Assembly (NCBI GenBank): GCA_964017155.1
Contig: OZ024855.1
Span: forward strand, 6,617,208 to 6,681,207
DNA length: 64,000 bases
Direction of reading: 5' to 3'
From: Oasisia sp. SBJ-2009
Lineage: Eukaryota > Annelida > Polychaeta > Sabellida > Siboglinidae
Shown here: piece by piece, positions 62,459 through 64,000 of the stretch
Layout: every line of letters begins with the position of its first letter
Numbering within the stretch: position 1 is the stretch's first letter
Made by a program: the position numbers and the translations under genes
The notes under the pieces: model-generated
What the model saw: only the letters and a program-made list of their open reading frames with translations
What the model was told of the DNA's origin: nothing
Databases searched by the model: none

Positions 62459-62830
62459 GAGATCAACTTGTTCCACTAGATGGAAGCAGGTTCTCAGAGA
62501 ATACTGCTGCCCCTTTCCACTTAGATGAAGGCCACCTCTCATGTACAAATATACAAAGTTGAAAGTATCCCCACAAATGTATGAATCCAACACTTTTTTT
62601 CACACATCTGCACTACTAGAGTAGCCCGTTGATTGCCACCCTCTTGCAGTTTCTACATGTTGCTCCCCTTCCTCCCATCACTGGTAAGGTTCCTGAGAAT
62701 AATCTGTTCAAGTCGTGTCTTCTTCAGGTTTCCTACCAACTGTCTGTATCTCTGCAAGTGTTGTCCTAGTTGTCCCCTGTCTGCATTGTTCGTCCCTACA
62801 TGTACTAATATAGCTCCTCCGTTTTGCATC
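62459..62830 (-). pseudogene. SGNH-hydrolase-like fragment of a non-LTR element
   Basis: The minus strand reads ILVHVGTNNADRGQLGQHL and QRYRQLVGNLKKTRLEQI near 62,812-62,700, followed in broken frames by pieces resembling the WG.F and GLHLS..G blocks. The VGTN(N/D) block is the third conserved block of SGNH/GDSL esterases, a domain known in some animal non-LTR elements. Several stops make it a relic. Confidence 0.5.
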
Positions 62831-63229
62831 TACCTGGAGCTGGTCGTTGACTTTCCAACTGCCGTTTTCTCTTTTGTTCCTTTCTTTCCTGCCCCTTTTC
62901 TTCATGTCACCATCCCTGTTATATTATATTGACTTCCCTTTCGATCGACACATTTACTCTCACTTCCTTTCTTCCCTTCATCTTTCCTCCTGTCACACGT
63001 ACTTCTCTGCTCTCCTGTTGACAGGAGTTAATATAACGACTAATGCCAACGCAAAGCAATACAATGAGTAGCGCCGTACCGAGTATTTCGGTTTGAGATT
63101 TCTCGTTAGTTTGGCATTACAAGGTCGATCGCCAACGTATATTAATAAATATTGTGTAATTCGGTGACACTGATGTGCATTTGTCGATTTTATTCTATAA
63201 TATATAGTGATAATATATAGTCACAGGTT

Positions 63230-64000
63230 GCGCAACGTTGGAAAGCGCATCACAATTGGTGACTTTTGTTTCGGCTGTTCCTCTGGCGACAGCGAACGTC
63301 GGTCTTGGCAGCTCGTGCTCAGACTGACGGTAACACTAGTGGGCTCATTCGGCGTAGGCACAATAAGTCGTCGATTTCTGCGAAGACACCTTGTAGGCGT
63401 TCACACTAAGTATGAGCGAGGCGAATCAATCTGCTTGATCACTGTGCCACTATATATAGAATTGGCGTCTTGTACCCACACGGAATCACCTGGCTGAAGA
63501 ATGCCCAGTGGTCGTGCGCGATGGTTGTGGTCGTGCGTTTTCTTCTGCTTTCGCTTGATGTTCTCTTGTTTACCCTGCAGTTGTTTCGATTCAACCTAAC
63601 GAGGTTCAAGTGTTGATGGCACCACAGGAATCTTGGTACGCAACTGCCTCCGCATTAGCAGTTGTGCTAGCGAATATCCGCATTCGAGAGGTGTAGCACG
63701 GTAAGATATCAAGGCATTGTACGGATCCGCTGACTTCTTCAGTACATTTTTTACCGTCTGCACCACTCGAGCTTTCCCGGTACTTTGCGGGTACCGAGGG
63801 CTAGCTGCTGATAATGTGTGTGAATCCCTGGTCTTCTGCGAATTTCACGAACTCCTGAGCTGCGTATTGTGGGCCATTGTCCGAAACAACTGTCTCCGGA
63901 ATGCCATGCCTCGCGAAGATCGACTTCACATGAATAATGACATCTGAAGAAGCGACAGTATTCAGTTTGGCGATTTCCACGTAACTCGAACAGTAATCCA
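63230..64000 (-). pseudogene. Ty3/gypsy-type retrotransposon integrase remnant
   Basis: The minus strand enters from the window edge with an integrase core (IFARHGIPETVVSDNGPQYA holds the second catalytic Asp). A stop and a frameshift follow near 63,806. The C-terminal part (YRATPLECGYSLAQLL, RARPLGILQPGDSVWVQD) is still readable, with further stops near 63,600 and 63,410. At the site of the catalytic Glu the sequence has another residue. The element is therefore inactive. Its 5' part lies beyond the window, and no LTR was recognised downstream. Confidence 0.8.

Overview
This is nuclear DNA from a eukaryote, most likely a marine mollusc or other lophotrochozoan. The evidence is short exons with GT-AG introns, an animal-type family 9 cellulase, an animal sugar-transporter orthologue, non-LTR and Ty3/gypsy-like retroelement debris, and a very heavy load of microsatellites and satellites. 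The species cannot be fixed from the sequence. Apart from the four genes below, almost all long open frames are translations of simple repeats.

Layout. 1-850 holds a tandem satellite. 850-12,000 is non-coding, with microsatellites and dead LINE pieces. 12,385-23,284 (minus) is a complete secreted GH9 endoglucanase of about 10 coding exons and 600 residues, with a TATA box and a polyglycine linker exon made by a microsatellite. 27,008-28,602 (plus) is a P2X7-intracellular-domain-like gene that seems to lack its Cys-rich middle exon. It meets, tail to tail and with a 9-bp overlap, a 13-exon minus-strand gene (28,594-40,058; 695 residues) of a transposase-like family, in which all splice phases agree. 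About 500 bp upstream of that gene, on the same strand, ends a 14-exon TMEM241/SLC35D4 transporter gene (40,564-58,830; 347 residues). From 58.9 kb to the end there are transposon remnants: a 620-bp foldback element with 8-bp target duplications, an internally deleted LINE, an SGNH-like LINE fragment and a broken Ty3/gypsy-type integrase.

Main discovery. Intron 4 of the TMEM241 gene is almost wholly a 9.3-kb array of about 182 copies of a 51-bp unit. The unit is not random. On the minus strand it consists of the last 24 intronic bases plus the first 27 exonic bases of TMEM241 exon 5, so it copies that exon's 3' splice site. The gene therefore carries about 180 consecutive decoy splice acceptors before the true one. 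Use of any decoy would give ten more codons and then a stop. Since 51 is divisible by 3, the array also yields false open frames of 1,000-1,950 residues on both strands.

All exon models were built by eye from splice consensus, reading-frame phase and remembered family patterns. No alignment or transcript data were available.
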